DNA from: Holophagae bacterium
GTDB lineage: Bacteria > Acidobacteriota > Thermoanaerobaculia > Thermoanaerobaculales > Thermoanaerobaculaceae
Assembly (NCBI GenBank): GCA_012516935.1
Contig: JAAYVZ010000141.1
Coordinates: 79,534 to 143,533, forward strand
Direction of reading: 5' to 3'
Length of the DNA: 64,000 nucleotides
Shown: positions 56,567 to 64,000 of the stretch, piece by piece
How the letters are laid out: every line of letters starts with the position of its first letter
Position numbering within the stretch: the first letter of the stretch is position 1
Made by a program: the position numbers and the translations under genes
Notes under the pieces: model-generated
What the model was told of the DNA's origin: nothing
Database searches by the model: none
What the model saw: the letters and a program-made list of their open reading frames with translations, nothing else

Positions 56567-56641
56567 GGCCCGTTCGTCTAGAGGTTAGGACGCTGGCCTC
56601 TCACGCCGGAAGCAGGGGTTCGATTCCCCTACGGGCCGCCA
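56567..56641 (+). tRNA. tRNA-Glu (CUC)
   Basis: 75 nt with encoded CCA. Acceptor arms GGCCCGT and ACGGGCC pair. The anticodon stem CTGGC/GCCGG encloses CTCTCAC, giving CUC. T arm AGGGGTTCGATTCCCCT is regular. Confidence 0.96.
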
Positions 56642-56836
56642 CCTTCCAAAGACCGTTGCCACCTCACCCCTCCCGGTCCCCAGTCATTGGCCGTTGGTTG
56701 CCCGACCCCGGCTGCGTCGGACAACGAGCTGCGGAGGCTACGCAAGCTGCCGCGCCACGAGAAATCCGGGGGCGGGCGTATCATGGCCGGCGGAATTGCC
56801 TACCGGCGATGGGGGTTGGGCCGGAAGGAGGGCGGG

Positions 56837-57796
56837 ATGACTTGGGAGTACTCCGAGAAGACCAAGCAGCTTTTCATGGACGCGGTGCACGGCGCGCCCG
56901 GCACCCATATGGGGGAAATCGCCGACCCTGACGGGTTCGGTGAGCACGGCTCGATCGCCTGCGGCGACGCCCTACGGTTCACGTTCCGCTGCGACCGGCA
57001 CCCGTCGGACCCACTCCAGGACAAGATCGTCGAGGCACGCTACCTGACCTTCGGGTGCACATCGGCGATTGCCGCCTCCGAGGCGCTGTGCGCGATCATC
57101 GAGGAGGGTGGCTTCACGCCGATACAGGCACTCACCATCACCAACCAGGACATCGTCGAGTACGTGGGTGGTCTCCCCGAGGCCAAGATCCACTGCTCGG
57201 TGATGGGAGCGGAGGCGCTGGAGGCGGCCGTTTTCAACTGGGCGATGAAGCGGGGCGTGGATCTCACCGCGCTCGGCCTCGACATCACCCGCCAGGAGCA
57301 GGAGGAAGGCCGGCTGGTGTGCAAGTGCTTCGGCGTCACCGAACCGTACCTGCGACGCAAGATCGCGGAACTCAGCCTGCGCTCGATCCCCGAGATCACC
57401 AACGCGATCAAGGCGGGCGGAGCCTGCATGGCGTGCCACCACGCTCCGGGTGGGCTGCAGGACATCCTCGACGAGGTGTGGGGACGTCAGCCCTCTGGCT
57501 CGGTGGCGCTACCGACCGTGCCCGAGGCCCGGGCTGAGGCCGGCCCGAGCCTGGCCGAGCTGTCTTGGTACCAGCTCGCCAAACAGATCGAGCGCGTCAT
57601 CGATGAGGATATCCGGCCGCGCCTGCAGGCCGACGGTGGCGACCTCGAGATCGTCGACATCAAGGAGATGATCGTGTACTGCCGGCTTGTGGGCGCCTGT
57701 GCCTCCTGCGCCGGGGCCGCCGGCACCATGAAGCTTCTCGTCGAGCGGTTGCTCAAGGAGCGCGTCGACGAGCGGGTTCGCGTCATCGCGATATGA
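56837..57796 (+). CDS. nifU: NifU-type Fe-S cluster scaffold
   Basis: 319 residues from an ATG with AAGGAGGGCGGG upstream. Three domains: an IscU-like N terminus with C42, C74 and C120 (ACGDAL, FGCTSAIAASEA, IHCSVMGAEA); a Bfd-like [2Fe-2S] domain with C162, C164, C197 and C200; and a C-terminal NifU domain with C288-x2-C291 (GACASCAG). It assembles Fe-S clusters with NifS. No nitrogenase genes are present, so this is probably the general Fe-S system of the organism. nifS starts 12 bp downstream. Confidence 0.95.
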   Translation: MTWEYSEKTKQLFMDAVHGAPGTHMGEIADPDGFGEHGSIACGDALRFTFRCDRHPSDPLQDKIVEARYLTFGCTSAIAASEALCAIIEEGGFTPIQALTITNQDIVEYVGGLPEAKIHCSVMGAEALEAAVFNWAMKRGVDLTALGLDITRQEQEEGRLVCKCFGVTEPYLRRKIAELSLRSIPEITNAIKAGGACMACHHAPGGLQDILDEVWGRQPSGSVALPTVPEARAEAGPSLAELSWYQLAKQIERVIDEDIRPRLQADGGDLEIVDIKEMIVYCRLVGACASCAGAAGTMKLLVERLLKERVDERVRVIAI

Positions 57797-57808
57797 GCGG
57801 GGGTCACC

Positions 57809-59047
57809 GTGAACCTCGTGTACGCCGACAACAACGCCACCACCCGAGTCGCCCCCGAGGTGCTCGAAGCCATGCGGCCGTTTCTCGATGAGAGCTACTT
57901 CAACCCCAGCTCGATGTACGACGCGGCGGCCGGCCCGGCGGCGGCGGTCAAAGCGGCGCGCGCCTCGCTCGCACGCCACCTGGGCGGGGTCCGACCGGAC
58001 GAGATCCTCTTCACCTCCTGCGCCACCGAGAGCAACAACACCGCCATTTTTGGGGTGGTGAAGGCCAACCCCTCGCGCCGCCACGTCATCACCAGCTCGG
58101 TCGAGCACCCGGCGGTGCTCAACGTGTGTCGAGAGCTGGAGCGTCAGGGGCTGGAGGTGACGTACCTGCCGGTCGACCGCCAGGGACGACTCGACCTGGC
58201 GGACCTCGTGCGCGCCCTCCGCCGCGACACCCTCCTGGTTACGGTCATGCACGCCAACAACGAGACCGGGGTGGTGTTCCCGATCGCCGAGCTGGCGCGC
58301 ATCGTCAAGGAGACCGATCCGTCGATCGTCGTCCACAGCGACGCCACACAGACGGTCGGAAAGCTCCCCATCGACTTGGTGGGTGAGCTCGGGCACGTCG
58401 ACCTGCTCGCGTTCTCGGGTCACAAGCTGCACGCACCGAAGGGTATCGGAGCGCTGTTCGTGCGGCGGGGTACACCCTGTCGGCCGTTGCTGCTGGGCGG
58501 CCATCAGGAGTCGGGCCGCCGCGGTGGAACCGAGAACGTCGCCTTCATGGTCGGTCTCGCCACGGCACTCGAGCTCGCCGCCGCCACCCATGACGTCGAC
58601 GAGCCGCACGTGACCGGCCTGCGCAACCGCCTCGAGCGCGAGCTCCTGGCCCGTATCCCCCTGGTCGAAATCAACGGGGCCGGCGCGCCCCGTTTGGGTA
58701 ATACCTCCAACGTGTCGTGTCACTTCGTGGAAGGCGAGGGGATTTTGTATCAGCTTGCGGCAGCGGGGATCTGCGCCTCGTCCGGCTCCGCCTGCACCTC
58801 GGGCTCCCTCGAGCCCTCGCATGTCCTGCGGTCGATGGGGGTGCCGTTTTCCGCCGCCCACGGCTCGGTGCGCTTCTCCTTTTCCCGCTATACGACAGAG
58901 ACCGAGGTGGAGCGCATCCTGGCGGTGCTCCCCGAGGTGATCGCGAGCCTGCGCCGTCTCTCACCGTACTGGGACACGACGACCAATCAACCACGCCCGG
59001 AGGCGGCAGGGATGCTCCATGGCGCGGCGGCCGCCCACCCGCGCTGA
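57809..59047 (+). CDS. nifS: Cysteine desulfurase NifS
   Basis: 412 residues, GTG start, 12 bp after nifU. It supplies sulfur from cysteine with PLP. The N terminus VYADNNATTRVAPEVLEAM, PLP histidine region TSSVEHPAVLN, PLP-binding K206 in SGHKLHAPKGIGAL and the catalytic C329 in ASSGSACTSGS are clear. The GRRGGTENVAF motif is typical. It ends in a roughly 25-residue tail past the usual end. Confidence 0.95.
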   Translation: MNLVYADNNATTRVAPEVLEAMRPFLDESYFNPSSMYDAAAGPAAAVKAARASLARHLGGVRPDEILFTSCATESNNTAIFGVVKANPSRRHVITSSVEHPAVLNVCRELERQGLEVTYLPVDRQGRLDLADLVRALRRDTLLVTVMHANNETGVVFPIAELARIVKETDPSIVVHSDATQTVGKLPIDLVGELGHVDLLAFSGHKLHAPKGIGALFVRRGTPCRPLLLGGHQESGRRGGTENVAFMVGLATALELAAATHDVDEPHVTGLRNRLERELLARIPLVEINGAGAPRLGNTSNVSCHFVEGEGILYQLAAAGICASSGSACTSGSLEPSHVLRSMGVPFSAAHGSVRFSFSRYTTETEVERILAVLPEVIASLRRLSPYWDTTTNQPRPEAAGMLHGAAAAHPR

Positions 59048-59131
59048 GCATCCGCTCCCCCAACCCGGAACCCCGGACGCTGCCACCTCCCGTGCTCTCG
59101 CCGCAAAGGGCAGAAGTTCAAGGAGTCAAGC

Positions 59132-60331
59132 ATGGCTACACACAAAGGTACGATCGGCATCCTGACCGGTGGCGGCGATGTCCCGGGGCTCAACCCGGCC
59201 ATTCGTGCCGCGACCGTCCGTGCCCTCCGCGAAGGGTACCGGGTCATCGGCCTGCGGCGCGGTTGGGCCGGCCTCGTCGAGCTCGACCGCAACAAAAAAG
59301 AGCCGCAGCCGGAGCAGTTCATCGAGCTTTCCGAAGAGATCGTCAACAAGATCGGACGCACCGGCGGCACCTTCCTCCACTCCTCGCGCACTCGGGCTTC
59401 GCACGTGCCTCGCGCTGCGGTGTTGCCACAGTTGCAGTCGATCTACCAGGACGACGTCAACGACCTCACCCCCGAGGTTTTGAAAAACCTCGAGTGGTTG
59501 GGGATCTCGACCCTCATCCCGATCGGCGGCGATGACACGTTGTCCTACGCCGTGCGCCTCCACCAAGAGGGCGTCAAGATCATCGCCATCCCCAAGACCA
59601 TGGACAACGACGTCCCCGGTACCGACTACTGCATCGGCTTCTCGACCTGCGTCACCCGCACCATCGAGATGACGCACGCCCTGCGCACCACCGCCGGCTC
59701 CCACGAGCGCTTCCTCGTCATCGAGGTGTTCGGGCGCTACGCCGGCTTCACTGCACTGCTCCCGACGATGGCTGGTGCTGCCAACCGCTGCGTCATCCCG
59801 GAGCACGTGTTCGATCTCGAGCACTTGTGTGAGCTGCTGACTGCGGACCGCTACTCCAACCCCTCCAAGTACTCGGTGGTGCTGGTATCCGAGGGTGCCC
59901 GCTTCAAGGGCATGGAGGCGATGGCGTTCGAGGGCGAAGAGGCCGATATGTTTGGCCACAAGAAGCTGGGCGGTATCGGCGATCTGGTCTCGAGGAAGCT
60001 CAAGGAGATCTCACCGAAGTTCACCTCCGGCAAGAAGATCGATGTCATCAACCAGCGTCTGGGCTACCTCGTGCGCTGCGGCAACCCGGATGCGGTCGAC
60101 TCGATCGTCCCCATGGCGTTCGGCAACCTGGCGCTCGACCTGGCGCTGGACGGTGTCTCCGGGCGCCTCGTCAACGTGCGCAACGGACGCTACGACAACG
60201 TGCCAATCGACGTGGTGGTGAGCCGCAAGAAGGTCGTCGACGTGCACAAGTTCTACAGCACGGACCGATTGCGGCCGATGTACTCGCGCTTCGAGTCGAA
60301 GCCGCTGTTCATCATGACCTCGGACTTCTGA
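59132..60331 (+). CDS. 6-phosphofructokinase, pyrophosphate-type signature
   Basis: 399 residues. GILTGGGDVPGLNPAIRA is the nucleotide or phosphoryl-donor loop. The donor-specificity residues read GGDDT (D135) and PKTMDND (K155); ATP-dependent enzymes usually have Gly at both positions, so PPi is the predicted donor. Substrate-binding FGRYAGFTALLPTMAGAANR and the C-terminal RLGYLVRCGNPDAVDS are as in group III/mixed PFKs. Reversible PPi-PFK would serve both glycolysis and gluconeogenesis. Preceded by its own gap of 84 bp after nifS. Confidence 0.9.
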   Translation: MATHKGTIGILTGGGDVPGLNPAIRAATVRALREGYRVIGLRRGWAGLVELDRNKKEPQPEQFIELSEEIVNKIGRTGGTFLHSSRTRASHVPRAAVLPQLQSIYQDDVNDLTPEVLKNLEWLGISTLIPIGGDDTLSYAVRLHQEGVKIIAIPKTMDNDVPGTDYCIGFSTCVTRTIEMTHALRTTAGSHERFLVIEVFGRYAGFTALLPTMAGAANRCVIPEHVFDLEHLCELLTADRYSNPSKYSVVLVSEGARFKGMEAMAFEGEEADMFGHKKLGGIGDLVSRKLKEISPKFTSGKKIDVINQRLGYLVRCGNPDAVDSIVPMAFGNLALDLALDGVSGRLVNVRNGRYDNVPIDVVVSRKKVVDVHKFYSTDRLRPMYSRFESKPLFIMTSDF

Positions 60332-60415
60332 CCGCTCGTGCCCCATCGAGCGGCAAGCGAGAGCCTCCAGGGCCGTATCGCAGCCGTCACGTCGGTTGCT
60401 CCAAAAGGCGCGGCG

Positions 60416-61339
60416 TCAGATGCGGCGCTGTAGCTTGGTGACGACCACCTCGGCACCGGCCTCGCCGAGGGCCGCGAGCATGCCGTCGATGTCGGCAGGG
60501 GTGACGAAGTAGCGGCCCTCGCCCTCGTACAAGACACCTTCCTCCTTGGCCGAGGCGAGGACGGTGGTGGCCGCACTGTCGTACAGGAACGTCCCGACGT
60601 GATAGGCCGGCAGGGTGACGCCGGTCTGCCGCTCTCCCAGCAACGGCCGGTGACGGCGCACCCTCGCTCCAGCCAGCGGCAGCACCACCGGTTTGCCGAG
60701 CTTGCCGATCTCGAGCCAGCCTGGACGCACGCGGTACCGCAGCCGCGCCGGACCGAGCACGAAAGTCCGCAGGAGCAGACCCCCTCCGGCGAGGAAGAGG
60801 ACGGCGTAGAGCACGAGCCATCCCAGATAGGTCGAGAACGCCCGGGGAGGAGGCGCGAACGTACCGGGCTGGTGGTTGCGAAGCGAGAAGACGAACTTGT
60901 CCGGGTCGGCCGGGCTGACGACCAGTGCCGTCGTCAAACCGCCGCCGCGCACTAAAACCCCACGCTCACCGCAATCGGTGGCGAGGTACACCTCGCCGAG
61001 CGCCGGCAGCTCGAAGTAGCCGGTGCAGTAGCCGGGCTTCTCCTTGCCGAAGCGCAGCTTGCCGCCGCGGAGCACGGTGGGCGAGACCTCGAAGATTCGC
61101 GAGAGCGGGATTCGGGTCTCGTCGACGACCAAGTTGCGGCCGGTGGTGACGATGAGGTTCTCGGTCGTGACCTCGTAGCGCAGCGTGCCGGGCCAGACGT
61201 AGCTGCCACCGATCCAGGCGATCAGCACGAGAAGCAGGGTGAGCCCACCGGCGAAGCAAAGGAGGGCAGCCTTCCTGCCCGTGGCGACAGCGGCGAACTC
61301 GCGGGTGGGCTGAGTGCTGGTGGCGGGCCGAGTGCTCAT
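60416..61339 (-). CDS. PH-domain-like membrane protein
   Basis: 307 residues. Two membrane spans (about 24-45 and 172-192) bound a first region with the bacterial PH-like pattern LRYEVTTENLIVTTGRN...RIPLSRIFEVSP. A second, C-terminal PH-like region begins at LRYRVRPGWLEIGKLGKPVVLPL. The duplicated domain is typical of bacterial PH proteins that sit on the membrane. The last about 60 residues form a mixed alpha-beta unit (GRYFVTPADIDGMLAALGE). Function unknown. Confidence 0.72.
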   Translation of the reverse strand: MSTRPATSTQPTREFAAVATGRKAALLCFAGGLTLLLVLIAWIGGSYVWPGTLRYEVTTENLIVTTGRNLVVDETRIPLSRIFEVSPTVLRGGKLRFGKEKPGYCTGYFELPALGEVYLATDCGERGVLVRGGGLTTALVVSPADPDKFVFSLRNHQPGTFAPPPRAFSTYLGWLVLYAVLFLAGGGLLLRTFVLGPARLRYRVRPGWLEIGKLGKPVVLPLAGARVRRHRPLLGERQTGVTLPAYHVGTFLYDSAATTVLASAKEEGVLYEGEGRYFVTPADIDGMLAALGEAGAEVVVTKLQRRI

Positions 61340-61432
61340 GGTGGCTCCCTGTCAGGAAGTGTACCCGCCGCCGGCAGGTTTTCCACCCGGTCTTGCCACC
61401 CCCCGCCCGGCCTGTAGAATCCCTCCCCGACG

Positions 61433-61942
61433 ATGGCCGACCTTCTCGAGTGCCTGCTGCAGCTCAAAGCCCTGGTGGAGACGCCGCGGCGGTTCGCGGA
61501 GCTCGCCTCGCACGCCGAGCGCTCGCGTTGGTACCGGCGGCCGACCCCGGAGGTCTGGGCCGCGGTCGAGGTGCTGGCGCATCTAGCCGATACCGAGCTG
61601 TTTTTCGGTACCCGCGTCCGGCTCGTTCTCACCGCCGATCGGCCGGTGTTGACACCCTTCGACCAGGAAGCGTTGTCGACCCGCGCCGGCTACCTCAGCT
61701 GGCCCGTGGAAACCGCGCTCGAGCGCTTCTCCGTCCGCCGCGGCGACAACCTCGAGCTGCTCGGAAGCTGCGATGCGTCCGAGCTCGGGCGCGTCGGGCT
61801 CCACCCGCGACGCGGCGAGATGACGATCGCCGACATGGTGGCGCTGTCGCTCGCCCACGACATCGATCACCTCGGCCAGGCCAGGCAGCGTCTCGACCTC
61901 GCCGAGCCGCCAGCCGAGGCGCCTTTTCGCGAATCGATTTGA
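61433..61942 (+). CDS. DinB/YfiT-like metalloenzyme
   Basis: 169 residues. Four-helix bundle with the DinB metal triad H50 (EVLAHLADTE), H142 and H146 (LAHDIDHLGQ). Family members include thiol transferases and hydrolases acting on bacillithiol or mycothiol, and many with unknown roles. A TAGAAT box lies 12 nt before the ATG, too close for a clear ribosome site. Divergent from the PH protein. Confidence 0.85.
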   Translation: MADLLECLLQLKALVETPRRFAELASHAERSRWYRRPTPEVWAAVEVLAHLADTELFFGTRVRLVLTADRPVLTPFDQEALSTRAGYLSWPVETALERFSVRRGDNLELLGSCDASELGRVGLHPRRGEMTIADMVALSLAHDIDHLGQARQRLDLAEPPAEAPFRESI

Positions 61943-62062
61943 GCACCGCCAAACCCGTGTCGCTTGCCGGGCTCGTGCTCGGCAACGCCGCGCCACGACA
62001 GAAGGCGAGCCGCACCTTTCGAGGTACTGCCGCCGCGATCCGGCGTCACGCACCCGCTGCCT

Positions 62063-62520
62063 TCAGGTGGAGGCGATCGTCCGACGGTCACCTGCCTCGA
62101 CCGGAGACCTCTCGAGGTCCGGCCCGACCGGAAGACCGCTTTTGGCGCGTACGTCCTCTTCGGGGCACTGGTCGCACGCGTCGAAGACGATGAACGCTGC
62201 GGCCACCACCCGCCCGGATACCGGTAGAGGCAGCGCAAGATCTTCCGGAATCTCGCTTTCTGGCATCTCCCCGAGCAACACCACGGCGTCCGCCCCGAGC
62301 CGTGCCGCCAGCCCCGCCAGGCGCTCGAGCATCAGCGCGTCGCCGCGCGCCAGGGGCACCGCGAACGCCTGCACGGCGAGGATGGAGTAGCTCTCTCCGG
62401 GGTCGGTAACGAAGACCTCCACGTCGTCCACCACGGTCATGGGCGGTCCGGTCTCGACCGGCCACACGGCCAGCGGTGCGGTGGCTGCGGCGGTCAGGAT
62501 CAGGGCGGCGAACATGCCAC

Positions 62521-62524
<4 letters not shown>
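62063..62524 (-). CDS. Small secreted or membrane-anchored hypothetical protein
   Basis: 153 residues from a GTG overlapping the serS stop (GTGA). An N-terminal signal-like stretch ([18 protein letters not shown]) is followed by an alpha-beta domain with [23 protein letters not shown] and [20 protein letters not shown], which resembles the YbjQ-like pattern of small heavy-metal-binding or lipoprotein domains. Two cysteines sit together near the end (DACDQC). Function unknown; it is probably coexpressed with serS. Confidence 0.6.
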
Positions 62525-63804
<1,280 letters not shown>

Positions 63805-63861
63805 ACGGACCTCCGAGCCGGGGATTGTTCGCCACCCGAACGACGGAGTCAACCTAGCTCG

Positions 63862-63867
63862 TATACT
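63862..63867 (+). promoter_or_regulatory. -10 box for a probably leaderless gene at the window end
   Basis: TATACT ends 6 nt before the GTG at 63874. No ribosome-binding site fits between them. Confidence 0.4.
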
Positions 63868-63873
63868 TTGCGC

Positions 63874-64000
63874 GTGTTGGGGGTTCGTCTGGGTGCCGGG
63901 GTTTCGGCGGCGGCGTTCGCCATCCTCGCGGTGGTCCTCGCCGCTGCCGACCTCGTCGCCTGGCGCGAGGCCGTCGCGGCTGGCCTCGCCGCCCTCACCG
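63874..64000 (+). CDS. N-terminal fragment of a membrane or exported protein
   Basis: The first 42 codons of a frame that runs off the window. A GTG start is followed by a hydrophobic segment ([19 protein letters not shown]) that could be a signal anchor or first membrane span. Nothing more can be said about its family. It is divergent from serS. Confidence 0.5.
   Translation, partial: MLGVRLGAGVSAAAFAILAVVLAAADLVAWREAVAAGLAALT

Noticed and set aside
56837..59047. nifU-nifS as evidence for nitrogen fixation
   Set aside because: No nitrogenase or nif regulatory genes are present; NifU/NifS pairs serve general Fe-S assembly in many bacteria.

Overview
This is a gene-dense, very GC-rich chromosomal segment of a Gram-negative, respiring bacterium. 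LPS-type glycosyltransferases, a signal peptidase, UppP, a cbb3-type oxidase and futalosine-route menaquinone synthesis (mqnA) support this. The long urocanate hydratase, the tig-clpP-clpX-lon-engB-rho gene order and a large secreted fibre-like protein would fit Acidobacteriota (Thermoanaerobaculia-like), but that placement is an inference. I see no phage, insertion sequence, CRISPR array or plasmid function. Almost every gap is under 200 bp, and many neighbouring genes share ATGA, GTGA or TTGA stop/start overlaps.

Layout. 1-9.5 kb: tail of a PLP decarboxylase, mtnA, tsaD, lepA, lepB, a small membrane protein, an APC permease and hutU. 9.5-16.2 kb: feoA-feoB-feoC-like iron uptake, uridine phosphorylase, class II photolyase, an MFS carrier and an internally deleted cation exchanger. 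16.2-24.3 kb: a giant secreted M1-M28-PDZ peptidase, a YPNG-repeat secreted protein, a circularly permuted phosphoglycerate mutase, glgC and uppP. 24.4-30.1 kb: a tightly overlapped cbb3 oxidase operon (ccoS-N-O-P, copper ATPase, membrane protein). 30.2-35.5 kb: nitroreductase, ECF sigma/anti-sigma pair, a glycoside-hydrolase-like protein, an unknown gene and mqnA. 35.6-46.8 kb (minus strand): ymdB, GT2, GT9, tRNA-Lys, tRNA-Leu, tig, clpP, clpX, lon, engB and rho, with a Crp/Fnr regulator upstream. 46.9-53.8 kb: methyltransferase, xerC, an OsmC remnant, a PC4-like protein, ChaN-like and YbjN-like proteins, tRNA-Leu, a Ycf46-like AAA ATPase and PBP4. 53.9-64 kb: an 804-residue secreted fibre-like protein, tRNA-Glu, nifU-nifS, a PPi-type phosphofructokinase, a PH-domain membrane protein, a DinB-like protein, serS and the start of one more gene.

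Most striking is 20301-21866, which encodes a full-length cofactor-independent phosphoglycerate mutase whose two halves are in swapped order. The C-terminal half of the normal enzyme comes first and the N-terminal half second, with nearly all active-site residues kept. Two other genes (15752-16210, 48594-48791) keep the N and C termini of known families (a CaxA/YrbG-type exchanger and OsmC) but lack the middle, in frame. A third theme is start codons 6-8 nt downstream of TANNNT -10 boxes (six cases), which suggests frequent leaderless transcription.

Functionally, the window mixes housekeeping (translation GTPases, proteostasis, tRNA modification, Fe-S assembly), central carbon metabolism (PPi-type PFK, iPGM, glycogen synthesis), microaerobic respiration with its copper delivery, iron import, envelope synthesis and extracellular proteolysis. 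All gene calls rest on motif recognition and reading-frame structure, without database searches.
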